Shown: positions 19,319 through 28,461, numbered from the stretch's first letter. The stretch is 64,000 bases of DNA from Streptomyces sp. NBC_00440 (GCF_036014215.1 NZ_CP107921.1:3707001-3771000); one strand, 5' to 3'. A program made the numbers and translations. Notes: generated by a model not told the origin, from the letters alone.

Positions 19319-20053
19319 TCAGGAGGGTGCGCCGGCCAGGACCTTCACCTTGCCGGTGTCGAGCGAGTAGTAGGCGCCGACCACGGCCAGGGCGCCCTTT
19401 GCCACGAGTGGGGCCAGGTCCTTGTTGGAGCGCAGATCGGCCGCGGTCAACCTGACCTGGGCGCGGGCCATGGTCTCGACCGGGTCGGCGCCATCCTCCC
19501 GGACTGCCTGCTCGTACGCAGGCTGCAGGGCCTTGACGATCGCCTGCAGGTTGCCGGGCAGTGGTTTGCCGTCACGAAGGGACGTGTACGCCGCCTTGAT
19601 GGCGCCGCAGCGCTGATGCCCGAGGACCACGATGAGGGGGGTGTCACTCGTCATGGGCCCGTACTCGATGGAACCAGTGACCACCGGGCCGACCGCCTCT
19701 CCCCCCGTGCGCATCACGTAAAGGTCGCCCAGGCCGGTATCGAAGAGGAGCTCGGGCGGCACTCGGGAGTCGATACACGAGAGGATCGACCCAAACGGCT
19801 CCTGCTCCTGGGCCACGAGCTGACGCCGGTTCGGATCCCGGTCGGGGTGCTGGAGGTCTCCGCTCACCCAGCGCTTGTTGCCTTCCATCAGCCTCGCGAA
19901 TGCCGCGGCCGGTGTGGTGGGCCGAGCTTCCGGCGAAGCGCCGGTCGTCGACGCGGCGGTCCTCGTCGACGAGCAGCCCGCAAGCGCGACGGTGGCGCCC
20001 ATGAGCCCGCCGACAAGCAGCGTTCTACGATCCGGCCGGCCGGCCCTGTCCAT
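19319..20053 (-). CDS. Exported lipoprotein beta-carbonic anhydrase
   Basis: 244 residues. The N-terminus has a twin arginine (GRPDRRTLLVGG) and lipobox LAGC at about residue 28, so it is predicted to be a Tat- or Sec-exported lipoprotein. The catalytic domain shows both zinc-site motifs of beta-carbonic anhydrases, SCIDSRVPPE (Cys-x-Asp-x-Arg) and GHQRCGA (His-x2-Cys). It would interconvert CO2 and bicarbonate on the outer face of the membrane. ATG 20053 follows AGAGGAA. Most bacterial beta-CAs are cytoplasmic, so the location is notable. It is not in an operon; the hydrolase upstream on the same strand is separated by a terminator. Confidence 0.9.
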   Translation of the reverse strand: MDRAGRPDRRTLLVGGLMGATVALAGCSSTRTAASTTGASPEARPTTPAAAFARLMEGNKRWVSGDLQHPDRDPNRRQLVAQEQEPFGSILSCIDSRVPPELLFDTGLGDLYVMRTGGEAVGPVVTGSIEYGPMTSDTPLIVVLGHQRCGAIKAAYTSLRDGKPLPGNLQAIVKALQPAYEQAVREDGADPVETMARAQVRLTAADLRSNKDLAPLVAKGALAVVGAYYSLDTGKVKVLAGAPS

Positions 20054-20320
20054 CGGTCGTTCCTCTCGATGTCGCTCAGGCACGTCTCTGCGGTGTGACC
20101 AGGCCAATTGTTCAGCGTGGTGTGTGGGCCCGGCAGCAGGCGCGAGCGGGCACGGGCCACATTGCCGCAGACGGCCCACAGAACCGGCTCGGGCGGCGGC
20201 GCGTGGGACCCTGATGCCGAAGACCGGCCCTGCCCGATGGGGTGCCGGCGGCCGGGTGCTGTCCGTTCTCGGGGTCTGGCACGGCTCGATCGAGCACCTG
20301 ACGGCCCATGGAGGCACAGC
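20054..20320. other. Upstream region of the carbonic anhydrase
   Basis: No gene supported. It lies between the carbonic anhydrase start and the terminator of the upstream hydrolase, and presumably holds the carbonic anhydrase promoter. Confidence 0.3.
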
Positions 20321-20376
20321 GCAGCAGAAAGCCCCCTGCCCCGCGGAGTCTCCGTGGGGCAGGGGGCCTTCTGCTG
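20321..20376. terminator. Very strong hairpin terminator of the secreted hydrolase
   Basis: Arms of about 26 bp (GCAGCAGAAAGCCCCCTGCC... and complement ...GGGGGCCTTCTGCTG) with a tiny loop and few mismatches, downstream of the minus-strand hydrolase. Confidence 0.85.
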
Positions 20377-20396
20377 GGCGCTGGGGTGTGGGGTGG

Positions 20397-20432
20397 GTGT
20401 GCGTGTGGGTGTGCGTGCGGGTGTGCGTGCGG
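20397..20432. repeat. 12-bp GT-rich tandem repeat
   Basis: Three near-identical 12-bp units (GTGTGCGTGCGG; the first has T for C) between the terminator and the hydrolase stop. Confidence 0.8.
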
Positions 20433-20502
20433 GGCCCTCTGGCTCAAGAGCGTCGGGGCTCCCCTTCACTCTCACCCGACCGTCAACCCGGTGGGAAAGT
20501 GC

Positions 20503-21804
20503 TCAGTTGTTGCCCCCGTCGAACTGGGTGCTGACGGCACCGCCCGTACCGGGGAACGACTTCTCGCCCGTCAGGTAAGGCTCGTACTGCGTCCGTCCGA
20601 GCAGGTGGTCGGCGAAATAGGCGCTCACGTAATCCTTGGTGATCCGGCGCTGCCGCTGCTCCGGGAGTTCCTTCTGATCGGTTTGGGGGGCGGTGGCGCC
20701 GGGGAACTGGGACTTGCAGGTGCCTGGCTTGCTCCCGGGAACGGCGTCGTCATGTGCGCTGACCTGGCCGCTGCTGGGTGACCACTGCTTGTTGTAGAAG
20801 TCGTGGACACCGCCGTGCACCGTGTACTGGGCTATCGGTGCGCTGTTGTCGTCCTTGTTCCAGTTGAAGTACTCCCCGGTGTTCACCTGGTCGCACGTGC
20901 CCCACATCACCGCAAACGATGTCTTGGTGATGGGATCGACGTCCCAGGTGGCGGTAGGTGCGAGAGCGAACGCGGCCTTGATGGACACGCCTTTGGGCCA
21001 TGCGTCACGGCTGCTGTCGGCGATCTCCTGCATCACGCCGCCGCCGCCCATGGAATGCCCCATCAGCCCCACGTTCTGCAAGTCCACATGGTTCTTGAAG
21101 TTCACCGGCGACGGACGTCCGGACCTGGCGTCGACGAAGCTGCCGCGCAGCGGGCCATCGCCCGTCGACGACAACTGCTGCCACATGCGCAACTGGACGT
21201 TGATCAGTGCCGCGCGCTCCTGATACACCGTGTCGGCCTGGCCGGGAGACGTCGAGTTGATGCCGTTCGCCCCGATGGAGACAACGACGAACCCCCGGCT
21301 TGCCAGATCACGGCCCAGGTAGTCGTATCCGAGATAGCTGGGGATCTGCCGCACCCCAGATGCGCACGGCCAGGCCGACAGCCGGTCCGAGGCGGCCTTG
21401 ATGATCGCCTCCTGCTTTGCCGCGTCGGCCGTGTCACCGCTCTGCTCGTCCTTCGCCAGCGCGGCTTGCGCCGCGGTGAGTGACGTGGAGGCGTCGGCGT
21501 CGGCGCAGGTGTCCCAGAATCCATGCTCGATCATGATCAGAGGGTGGGTGCCGGAGGATATGTCGTCGGGGTAGTAAACAGCCCCGTCCAGCTCGTTGTT
21601 GCCCACGTATCCGAGAGACTTGGGCGGCGGGAAGGCCTCGTCGCCCAGGTTGTAGTGCACCTCGCTCACCCCCTGCCGCGCAGGCTGAGTACTGGACCCA
21701 CCGGCGGCAGCGAACGCCTCTGTCGAGGTGAACCAAACAGCACAGGCTGTTACGGGCGCGGCAAGCAGCAGCAACTTCGCACGCGCTGTGCGTCCAAGTT
21801 TCAT
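20503..21804 (-). CDS. Secreted alpha/beta hydrolase (serine esterase/lipase-like)
   Basis: 433 residues. The signal peptide spans about residues 1-33 (KLLLLAAPVTACAVWFTSTEAFA). The oxyanion region LIMIEHGFWDTC and the nucleophile elbow GHSMGGGGV place it with alpha/beta hydrolases related to PHB-depolymerase/chlorophyllase-type esterases. A candidate acid/His pair lies in VMWGTCDQ and TVHGGVHDFYNKQW. A helical insertion (AQAALAKDEQSGDTADAAKQEA) lies between the oxyanion region and the nucleophile. Substrate unknown. The gene ends at the strong hairpin, and a small secreted protein lies 141 bp upstream on the same strand. Confidence 0.8.
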   Translation of the reverse strand: MKLGRTARAKLLLLAAPVTACAVWFTSTEAFAAAGGSSTQPARQGVSEVHYNLGDEAFPPPKSLGYVGNNELDGAVYYPDDISSGTHPLIMIEHGFWDTCADADASTSLTAAQAALAKDEQSGDTADAAKQEAIIKAASDRLSAWPCASGVRQIPSYLGYDYLGRDLASRGFVVVSIGANGINSTSPGQADTVYQERAALINVQLRMWQQLSSTGDGPLRGSFVDARSGRPSPVNFKNHVDLQNVGLMGHSMGGGGVMQEIADSSRDAWPKGVSIKAAFALAPTATWDVDPITKTSFAVMWGTCDQVNTGEYFNWNKDDNSAPIAQYTVHGGVHDFYNKQWSPSSGQVSAHDDAVPGSKPGTCKSQFPGATAPQTDQKELPEQRQRRITKDYVSAYFADHLLGRTQYEPYLTGEKSFPGTGGAVSTQFDGGNN

Positions 21805-21945
21805 ATTCGCCTAACCAATGTGGAAGGTAGATGTCGAGAATTTCGATGGCTTTCGATGCGCCGAAGCAGTCGGCGGGAATGAGCGGTGGGCGATTGCCCG
21901 CGCGGCTCGACGCATCGCCCCTTCCGGAGGGGGCCGGGGCACCAC

Positions 21946-22269
21946 TCAGGCCCGCTGAGCCCGGTCGTACAGCGGCTTGGTGATCGCCGAACCGAACTGC
22001 GGACCGACGAGGTAGCGGAGGCAGCCGTCGTGGGAGGAGGTGGCGCAGGACGCGCCCGTGGTGTCGAGAAACCCGCCCTGTGTGTTGTCGCCGACCACGG
22101 TTCCCACGATGGCAACCTGGCCTGCCGCGGGGCGTTCCGCCGCGTGGGCAGGGGCCGCGACCGGCAGAGACATCCCTACGGTTGCCGCCGCCACCGCGGC
22201 CACTGCCGCCGCGGTGATGCGCCGCGGACGGAGGGTTGGCCGACGGAACGGGCTCGGGAGGTATCGCAT
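21946..22269 (-). CDS. Small secreted protein of unknown function
   Basis: 107 residues. Arg-rich start (PSPFRRPTLRPRR), hydrophobic signal core (ITAAAVAAVAAATVGMSLPVA) and cleavage likely after AHA, leaving about 60 residues with two cysteines (GASCATSSHDGCLRYL) that could form a small disulfide loop. No family recognised. It is upstream of and codirectional with the secreted alpha/beta hydrolase, so the two may be cosecreted. It might instead be a truncated remnant, but the signal peptide and codon use look genuine. Confidence 0.55.
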   Translation of the reverse strand: MRYLPSPFRRPTLRPRRITAAAVAAVAAATVGMSLPVAAPAHAAERPAAGQVAIVGTVVGDNTQGGFLDTTGASCATSSHDGCLRYLVGPQFGSAITKPLYDRAQRA

Positions 22270-22658
22270 GGGGTGGAGGGTACGGAGAGAGTGTCAGGAG
22301 GCTGTCAGATTCCCGTTTTCAGCCGATGCCGGGCCGGGGCTGGGGCCGGGGCCAGGGCCGGGGCCGGGCAGCATGCTGGACGTGTTCACCCAGTTCCGCG
22401 TTCACGGTGACCGCCGTCAGGTCGTCTCCCAGACCGGGTCTCCCAGACCCAGGGCAAGAAGAAATAAGCAGTTTGCTGCAAGCTCCCGGTAGAGGGGGTC
22501 GCGGCTCCCCTCTGAAATGCCTCGCTCGACCCGGTTCCGCGCTGAGGGAGGCGCCGGGGGGCAGGGAGTTCTCCCCTAACCGCCTCCCTCCCGGCAAGGC
22601 TCTGCAGCCGGACGAACCGCCGCGCTGAGGGCCCCCAGCGGACTCAGAGCAAACGAGA
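22270..22658. other. 389-bp intergenic region
   Basis: No supported gene. It holds a simple GGGGCC/GGGGCCAGGGCC repeat at about 22328-22370 and otherwise unremarkable sequence, including the promoter side of the small secreted protein. Confidence 0.35.
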
Positions 22659-22693
22659 GCCCCTGGCCTGCGCCAGGAGCGCAGGCCAGGGGC
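22659..22693 (-). terminator. Terminator of gpmA
   Basis: Perfect 15-bp arms (22659-22673, 22679-22693) with a 5-base loop, just past the gpmA stop on the minus strand. Confidence 0.9.
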
Positions 22694-22706
22694 GTGATCG
22701 CTACTC

Positions 22707-23468
22707 TTACTTCTTCTTGCCCTGGTTCTTGACGGCCTCGATGGCCGCGGCAGCCGCGTCCGGGTCCAGGTACGTGCCGCCGGGGTTGACGGGCTTGAAG
22801 TCGGCGTCCAGCTCGTACGCGAGCGGGATGCCCGTCGGGATGTTCAGGCCCGCGATGTCCGCGTCCGAGATGCCGTCGAGGTGCTTGACCAGCGCGCGCA
22901 GCGAGTTGCCGTGTGCGGCGACCAGGACCGTGCGGCCGGCGAGCAGGTCCGGGACGATGCCGTCGTACCAGTACGGCAGCATCCGGACGACGACGTCCTT
23001 CAGGCACTCGGTGCGCGGGCGCAGCTCCGGCGGGATCGTCGCGTACCGCGCGTCGCCGCTCTGCGAGTACGGCGCGCCGTCCTCCAGGACCGGCGGCGGG
23101 GTGTCGTACGAACGGCGCCACAGCATGAACTGCTCCTCGCCGAACTCGGCGAGCGTCTGCGCCTTGTCCTTGCCCTGGAGCGCGCCGTAGTGCCGCTCGT
23201 TCAGTCGCCAGGAGCGGTGCACGGGGATCCAGTGGCGGTCCGCCGCCTCCAGCGAGAGCTGGGCGGTGCGGATGGCGCGCTTCTGGAGCGAGGTGTGCAC
23301 GACATCGGGGAGCAGGCCGGCGTCCGTGAGCAGCTCACCGCCGCGGACCGCCTCCTTCTCGCCCTTCTGCGTCAGGTTGACGTCCACCCAACCGGTGAAC
23401 TGATTCGTAGCGTTCCATTCGCTCTCGCCGTGGCGGAGGAGGATCAGCTTGTACGGTGCGTCGGCCAT
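22707..23468 (-). CDS. gpmA: 2,3-bisphosphoglycerate-dependent phosphoglycerate mutase
   Basis: 253 residues. The catalytic phospho-His is in [30 protein letters not shown], the substrate loop RRSYDTPPP and the second His in [17 protein letters not shown] follow. The C-terminal tail is Lys-rich (KNQGKKK). It interconverts 3- and 2-phosphoglycerate in glycolysis. ATG 23468 gives the conserved N-terminus; an in-frame upstream extension is not family-like. It is monocistronic with its own terminator and divergent from an MFS gene. Confidence 0.97.
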   Translation of the reverse strand: MADAPYKLILLRHGESEWNATNQFTGWVDVNLTQKGEKEAVRGGELLTDAGLLPDVVHTSLQKRAIRTAQLSLEAADRHWIPVHRSWRLNERHYGALQGKDKAQTLAEFGEEQFMLWRRSYDTPPPVLEDGAPYSQSGDARYATIPPELRPRTECLKDVVVRMLPYWYDGIVPDLLAGRTVLVAAHGNSLRALVKHLDGISDADIAGLNIPTGIPLAYELDADFKPVNPGGTYLDPDAAAAAIEAVKNQGKKK

Positions 23469-23635
23469 GACCCCGAGCCTAATCGACGGCAGGACGGCCG
23501 CTGATTGACGCCCTCCGTCAATTGAGTGGCAGGCCGGAACAGGCCGAACGTAATGTCCGTGGATATACAGCACCACTTACATCCGAACCGTGCGGCGCTC
23601 ACATCCACGTCCAGTTCTGCCAGGGGGAATACACG

Positions 23636-25072
23636 ATGTCCGCAGCCGGTCTCACCGGGGTCAGACGCGCCGCACGGGAGAGCGTCTCGGGGCTGCCCCG
23701 GGCGTTCTGGTGGCTGTGGACCAGCACTCTGATCAACCGGCTCGGTGCGTTCGTCGCCACCTTCATGGCGCTCTATCTGACGCTGGACCGCGGGTACTCG
23801 GCCTCGTACGCGGGTCTGGTCGCCTCCCTCCACGGCCTCGGCGGTGTCGTGTCCTCGCTCGGCTCCGGTGTCATGACCGACCGGCTCGGCCGGCGGCCCA
23901 CGCTGCTGGTCGCGCAGGTCTCGACGGCGTTCTCGGTGGCGCTGCTCGGCTTCATGCGGGACCCGGTGGCCATCGCCGGTGTCGCCTTCCTGGTCGGCAT
24001 GGCATCGAACGCCTCGCGTCCGGCCGTGCAGGCGATGATGGCCGACATCGTGAAGCCCGAGGACCGGGTGCGCGCCTTCTCCCTCAATTACTGGGCGATC
24101 AACCTGGGGTTCGCGGTCTCGTCGGCGGGCGCGGGCTTCGTCGCGCAGTACAGCTATCTCGCGGGCTTCCTGGGCGAGGCGGCCCTGACCCTGGTCTGCG
24201 CGGTGCTGGTCTTCCTCAAGCTGCCCGAGTCCCGTCCGGTGCGTACGGCCGTGGAGCAGGCGACCGAATCGGCGGTCCGGCTGGGGACGGTTCTGCGCGA
24301 CGGCCGGTTCATGAGCGTCGTCGGGCTGTCGTTCGTGGTCGCGCTGATCTTCCAGCAGGCATCGGTGGGGCTGCCGGTGGCGATGGGCAAGGACGGTTTC
24401 AGCAGCGCCGACTACGGCATGGCCGTCGCGGTCAACGGCGTACTGATCGTGGTGCTCCAGATCCCGGTGACCCGGTTCATCGAGCACCGCGACCCGCGCC
24501 GCCTGCTGGTCATCTCGTCGGTGGTGGCCGGGTACGGGTTCGGGCTCACCGCGTTCGCCGGTTCGGTGGGGCTGTACGCGCTGACGGTCTGCGTCTGGAC
24601 CCTCGCCGAAATCGTCAACGCCCCCACCCAGACCGGGCTGGTGGTCCGCCTCTCCCCCGTCCACGGCCGGGGCCGCTACCAGGGGATGTACACGATGTCC
24701 TGGGCGGTGGCGGCGCTGATCGCCCCGCTGATGTCCGGGGTGATCATCGACCGGTTCGGGGCGGAGTGGCTGTGGGGGACGTGCGCGGTGCTGGGCACGG
24801 TGGCGGCGCTCGGGTACGGGGTGCTGATGCGGGGGCTGCCACCGCAGGGCGGACCCGGCGGACCCGGCGGACCCGGCGGACCCGGCCGCGGTGCGGCGCC
24901 CCGGTCCGCGGTGCGGACGGAGCCGGCCGGCCCGCGGTCCGTCACACCCGCACGTCGTCCCCGGTCCCTTGCGAGCTCTGCGGCGTCTGCGGCGTCCGCG
25001 GCGTCTGCGGGCTCTGCGGCGTCCGCGGTTCCGCCGTCACCCGGGTGCCCGGATGGAAGTACGAGCAGATGA
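23636..25072 (+). CDS. MFS transporter (DHA1-like drug efflux type)
   Basis: 478 residues and about 12 transmembrane segments. The loop 2-3 motif A is MTDRLGRRPTLL. Helices such as FVATFMALYLTLDRG and FLVGMASNASRPAVQAMM fit proton-driven exporters, and the substrate is unknown. The C-terminal about 85 residues after GVLMRGLPPQ are low-complexity: repeated Gly-Gly-Pro encoded by a 9-bp tandem DNA repeat, then an Ala/Ser-rich stretch antisense to the end of the next gene. A GGGGGAA lies before ATG 23636. It may originally have ended near 24870 and read into the overlap. Confidence 0.85.
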   Translation: MSAAGLTGVRRAARESVSGLPRAFWWLWTSTLINRLGAFVATFMALYLTLDRGYSASYAGLVASLHGLGGVVSSLGSGVMTDRLGRRPTLLVAQVSTAFSVALLGFMRDPVAIAGVAFLVGMASNASRPAVQAMMADIVKPEDRVRAFSLNYWAINLGFAVSSAGAGFVAQYSYLAGFLGEAALTLVCAVLVFLKLPESRPVRTAVEQATESAVRLGTVLRDGRFMSVVGLSFVVALIFQQASVGLPVAMGKDGFSSADYGMAVAVNGVLIVVLQIPVTRFIEHRDPRRLLVISSVVAGYGFGLTAFAGSVGLYALTVCVWTLAEIVNAPTQTGLVVRLSPVHGRGRYQGMYTMSWAVAALIAPLMSGVIIDRFGAEWLWGTCAVLGTVAALGYGVLMRGLPPQGGPGGPGGPGGPGRGAAPRSAVRTEPAGPRSVTPARRPRSLASSAASAASAASAGSAASAVPPSPGCPDGSTSR

Positions 25073-26606
25073 AGGCGATGGCGAGCGCGCCGGCCATCCC
25101 GTAGAAGACCGCCCGGTTCGCCTCGGCGAAGTCCAGCCGGATCGCCCCCATCGCGTGCCGGGTCGCCGTCGCGACCGGGCCGCTGCCCGTCGGCTCGCTC
25201 GCATCGCCCTGCCCGGTGACGGCCTCGGCGATGCTGTGCGCCGTGCTCTTCGCGGTCCGGTCCGGCAGGCCTCTGGCGCGGAGGGTGTCGGCGACCCGGT
25301 CGGTGGTGACATGGGTGAGGACCGTGCCGAACACCGCGAGGCCCACGCTCGCCGCGTAGTAGCGCACCGTCTGCGTGATCCCGGTGACCTCCCCGTACGA
25401 CGCGTCGATCGCGCGGTTCACCGCGTCCGTGGACGCCGGGGCGAGCAGGAATCCGATACCCGCCCCCGCCAGGGCCGCATAGGGCCACTGGTCGTGCATC
25501 GACAGGTCCGTCATCCGGTGCGCCCACAGGGCGAATCCGACGGCGCCCAGCGCGCAGCCCAGTTTCAGGGCCGGGCGGGCGCCGCGCCGGTCCAGGATGC
25601 GCCCGCCCCACTGGGAGGCGATGGCGAACCCGATGAAGAAATACAGCAGGAAGAGGGCCGCCTGGTTCGGTGACGCGCTCAGCGACACCTGCGCGTACAC
25701 CGAGGCGAAGAAGAAGACCGGGACGAACGCGATCATAGCGAAGAACAGCACCACGACATCGACGGTGAAGGCCCGGTCCCGGAACACCCGGAGCCTGATG
25801 AGCGGGTGCCCGGTGCGGAGTTCCAGCGCGCCGAACACCAGCAGGACCAGCAGGCCGCCCACGATGCAGAGCCAGGTGGCGGCGCTGTCCCAGCCCCAGG
25901 CGGAAGCCTGCTGGAGCCCGAAGACGCTGAGCCCCATCCCCACGGCCACGAGCACCGCGCCCGGCACATCGAGCGGCTCACGGGTCGCGTTACGGGGGAT
26001 ACGGGCCCTGGCCGTCAGGACCAGGGCGATGACGGCGACGGGAACGTTGACCCAGAAGATCGCCCGCCACGTCCAGTCGGTGAGCCAGCCGCCCAGCAGC
26101 GGACCGACACACGTCAGGGCGCCGGACAGCCCGAAGAACAGCGCCAGGGCGCGTCCCCGCCGCTCCACCGGGAAGACCGCGACCACCACGGCGAGCGCCG
26201 CGGGGAACATCAGCGCCGCCCCCAGCCCCTGGACCGCCCGGAAGGCGATCAGCCAGGTCTCGGCGCCCCCGCCCTTGGGAACCGCACCGCACAGCGCCGA
26301 TGCGATGGCGAAGACCAGCGTGCCGATCACCATGATCCGCCGGTGTCCGAAGATGTCCGAGAGCCGCCCGCCGAGCGCGAAGAACGCCGCCAGGGCCAGC
26401 AAATAGGCGTTGACCACCCACTGCATCCCGGACGCGGAGAGGCCGAGCTCATGGATGATGTCCGGCGCCGCGATGGCCACGATCGTCTGGTCGATGAACG
26501 TCATCGAGACGGCGAACAGCATGGCGGCCAGCGTCAGCGTCTGGTTCGGCGCGAATTTACCGGCGGCGGCCGCAGGAGAGGCGGAGGGGTCCCCTTTGTC
26601 GCTCAT
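24942..26606 (-). CDS. MFS transporter, DHA2 family (14-TM drug:H+ antiporter type)
   Basis: 554 residues. DHA2 signatures are motif A LGGRLSDIFGHRRIM, motif C-like region LTCVGPLLGGWLTDWTWRAIFWVNVPVAVIAL, and helix 1 MTFIDQTIVAIAAPDI. About 14 transmembrane helices are predicted. It probably exports drugs or dyes; the substrate is unknown. The C-terminal tail is a Pro-Gln-Thr/Ser repeat (PQTPRTPQTPQ). ATG 26606 was chosen; the in-frame upstream extension is encoded by a 30-bp repeat and is not expected in the protein. Its last 131 bp overlap the convergent MFS gene. Confidence 0.88.
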   Translation of the reverse strand: MSDKGDPSASPAAAAGKFAPNQTLTLAAMLFAVSMTFIDQTIVAIAAPDIIHELGLSASGMQWVVNAYLLALAAFFALGGRLSDIFGHRRIMVIGTLVFAIASALCGAVPKGGGAETWLIAFRAVQGLGAALMFPAALAVVVAVFPVERRGRALALFFGLSGALTCVGPLLGGWLTDWTWRAIFWVNVPVAVIALVLTARARIPRNATREPLDVPGAVLVAVGMGLSVFGLQQASAWGWDSAATWLCIVGGLLVLLVFGALELRTGHPLIRLRVFRDRAFTVDVVVLFFAMIAFVPVFFFASVYAQVSLSASPNQAALFLLYFFIGFAIASQWGGRILDRRGARPALKLGCALGAVGFALWAHRMTDLSMHDQWPYAALAGAGIGFLLAPASTDAVNRAIDASYGEVTGITQTVRYYAASVGLAVFGTVLTHVTTDRVADTLRARGLPDRTAKSTAHSIAEAVTGQGDASEPTGSGPVATATRHAMGAIRLDFAEANRAVFYGMAGALAIAFICSYFHPGTRVTAEPRTPQSPQTPRTPQTPQSSQGTGDDVRV

Positions 26607-26617
26607 GAGGGAATAGT

Positions 26618-26752
26618 CCACCGAGGCCGGGGACCTCGCACGCCGGACCACCGGGGCCGGGGACCTCCCACGCCGGACCACCGGGGCCGAGGACCTCGCA
26701 CGCCGGACCACCGGGGCCGAGGACCTCGCACGCCGGACCACCGGGGCCGGGG
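26618..26752. repeat. 30-bp minisatellite upstream of the DHA2 gene
   Basis: About 4.5 copies of CGCCGGACCACCGGGGCC(G/A).GGACCTC at 26641, 26671, 26701 and 26731, with a degenerate copy at 26611. Differences are single bases. It lies immediately upstream of the transporter start, where its promoter should be. Each unit has an internal CCGG-rich dyad. Confidence 0.9.
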
Positions 26753-26754
26753 AT

Positions 26755-26784
26755 CCCGCCCGTGGGGACGCCCGGCCCCGGGCG
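26755..26784 (-). terminator. Terminator of the pectate-lyase-fold gene
   Basis: Stem CCCGCCCG...GGGG pairing with CCCCGGGCGGG with one bulge, 12 bp past the minus-strand stop. Confidence 0.6.
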
Positions 26785-26796
26785 GGCGCGTGCGCG

Positions 26797-28461
26797 CTAC
26801 GGGTTCAGCGCCCGCTGGGCGTCGTGCAGATTGGCCGGGTGTACGGATTCCGGCGCGCCGTAGGCCTCAAGACGCGTATGCAGATCGCCGGTGAAGTCGG
26901 GCACGTCGATCTGGCCGAACGGCCTGACCGTGCTGATCCCGACGCTCGCGCTGTACGGGGCGAGGCCGTCGATCTTCATCAGGCCCTCGCGGCCGTTGGT
27001 GACCCGGATGTTCCAGTGGGTGAACCGGGCACCGAAGAGCGGACCCGCCGAGGCGTCCCCGCCGTGCTGACCATCGTTGTTGACGGTGATGTCGGTCCGC
27101 ACATTGGCGAACGGCAGGCCCCGGTGCGAGTCGAAGGTGCCCATCTCCATCACCCCGCGCGACCAGACGTTGTGGCTGGAGAGCCCCTCGACGTTGATGC
27201 CGTGCAGCTGGGTGCCCGCCGGGGCGGGCACGGTGCGCTCGGCGATCGTGAACTCCTCGACGAGGTTGTCGTGCGAGCCCTCCCGGCAGAAGTACGGGTG
27301 GTGCGAGCCCCGGCCCTCGACGCGAGTACGGCGCAGGGTGGTCGCGGACGCGGCGACAAGCCCGAAGCCGTTGTCGACGTCACGTACGACGACGTCGTCG
27401 GCCCAGCAGTCGTACGCGCACTGGAACGCGACGCCGTTGTACCCCTTGTCGAGCAGATGCGGCGACTGCGGGGTGAGGACTGCCCGGAGCGTGAGCCCCT
27501 CCACGGCCGACCCGGTCAGCGGCGCGACATGCGTGGTGAGGCGGGGGTCCCACTCGGGGCGGATGTCGAGCGGGAGGGGGCGTTCCAGGGTGAGCCTGCG
27601 GCCGTGCACCGCCGTGATGCGCACCGGCCACTCGTACGGGACGTACGAGGTCAGCTTGGTCTTGTCGTCCCACTCGTACGCCTCGGGGCCCGGTCCGCCG
27701 CCCGACATGTGCTCCAGGAGCGTGTGCCCCGCGTCGTCCGCGAGCCGGAGCAGCACGAGGTCGCCGCGGCCGAGCTTCGCGGTGTCCGCGACGGTGACCG
27801 TGCGGTCGCCCTGCCGGGCCGGGGCGACGGTGGTGAGGGTGCGCCACTCGTCGCGCTTGTTGCCCGTCCAGCCCTCGAAGGGCCAGGCCGCGGCGGTGAT
27901 GGCGGCCGTCAGGCTCGCGAACCGCGCCTCGGGGCAGAGCCAGATGAGCCCGCCCGCCCAGGACCACGAGGACTTGTTGCCGCCGTACCGGGAGCCGTAG
28001 GGACCGATCAGCTCGGTGAGGCTCTTCGTCGCGTACAGCGTGGTGCGGCCGCTGCCCGCGCCGCGCAGCACGACATTGCTGTGCCCGATGCGGATGAGGT
28101 CGTCGATACGGAAGGTGCCGGGCGGGATGAGGACCGTGCCGCCGCCGCGTCGGCCGGCAGCGGCGATGGCACGGTTGATCGCGGGCGCCGAGTCGGCGGA
28201 GCCGTCGGGGACCGCGCCGTACTCGCGGACGTCGGCGACGACGGGGAGCCGGGGGAAGCGGCGCTCGCCCGTACGCCGGCCCGCTCCGCCGATGTACGGG
28301 ATCTGCGGGTGGGTGTACGGGGTCCGGGTGAACTCCCGCCAGAGCGGGGTGGTGGACGGGGTCCGGCCACGCGGTGCGGCCGTGGATGTCCCGCCCGTCG
28401 CGATGACGGCCGCGACGGCCGTGGCGCTGCCGAGCAGTGCGCGTCTGCTGATGTTCCCCAT
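26797..28461 (-). CDS. Secreted right-handed beta-helix (pectate-lyase superfamily) protein
   Basis: 554 residues. Twin-arginine signal peptide (NISRRALLGSATAVAAVIATGG) predicts Tat export. The catalytic fold starts with VADVREYGAVPDGSADSAPAINRAIAAAGRRGGGTVLIPPGTFRI, the classic pectate_lyase_3/GH55-like N-terminal motif. Repeated parallel-beta-helix coils follow (NVVLRGAGSGRTTLYA, GFGLVAASATTLRRTRVEGRG). It likely acts on a cell-wall polysaccharide or glycan outside the cell, but substrate and catalytic residues cannot be assigned. ATG 28461 follows GAGGCGGGC. It is divergent from the marR gene and not part of an operon. Confidence 0.8.
   Translation of the reverse strand: MGNISRRALLGSATAVAAVIATGGTSTAAPRGRTPSTTPLWREFTRTPYTHPQIPYIGGAGRRTGERRFPRLPVVADVREYGAVPDGSADSAPAINRAIAAAGRRGGGTVLIPPGTFRIDDLIRIGHSNVVLRGAGSGRTTLYATKSLTELIGPYGSRYGGNKSSWSWAGGLIWLCPEARFASLTAAITAAAWPFEGWTGNKRDEWRTLTTVAPARQGDRTVTVADTAKLGRGDLVLLRLADDAGHTLLEHMSGGGPGPEAYEWDDKTKLTSYVPYEWPVRITAVHGRRLTLERPLPLDIRPEWDPRLTTHVAPLTGSAVEGLTLRAVLTPQSPHLLDKGYNGVAFQCAYDCWADDVVVRDVDNGFGLVAASATTLRRTRVEGRGSHHPYFCREGSHDNLVEEFTIAERTVPAPAGTQLHGINVEGLSSHNVWSRGVMEMGTFDSHRGLPFANVRTDITVNNDGQHGGDASAGPLFGARFTHWNIRVTNGREGLMKIDGLAPYSASVGISTVRPFGQIDVPDFTGDLHTRLEAYGAPESVHPANLHDAQRALNP

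Noticed and set aside
22319..22597. 92-residue minus-strand ORF
   Set aside because: Pro/Arg/Gly-rich composition from GC-rich repeat DNA, no ribosome site.
26607..26741. In-frame N-terminal extension of the DHA2 MFS protein
   Set aside because: It is encoded by the 30-bp minisatellite (repeated Arg-Arg-Ala-Arg-Ser units) and lacks family similarity.
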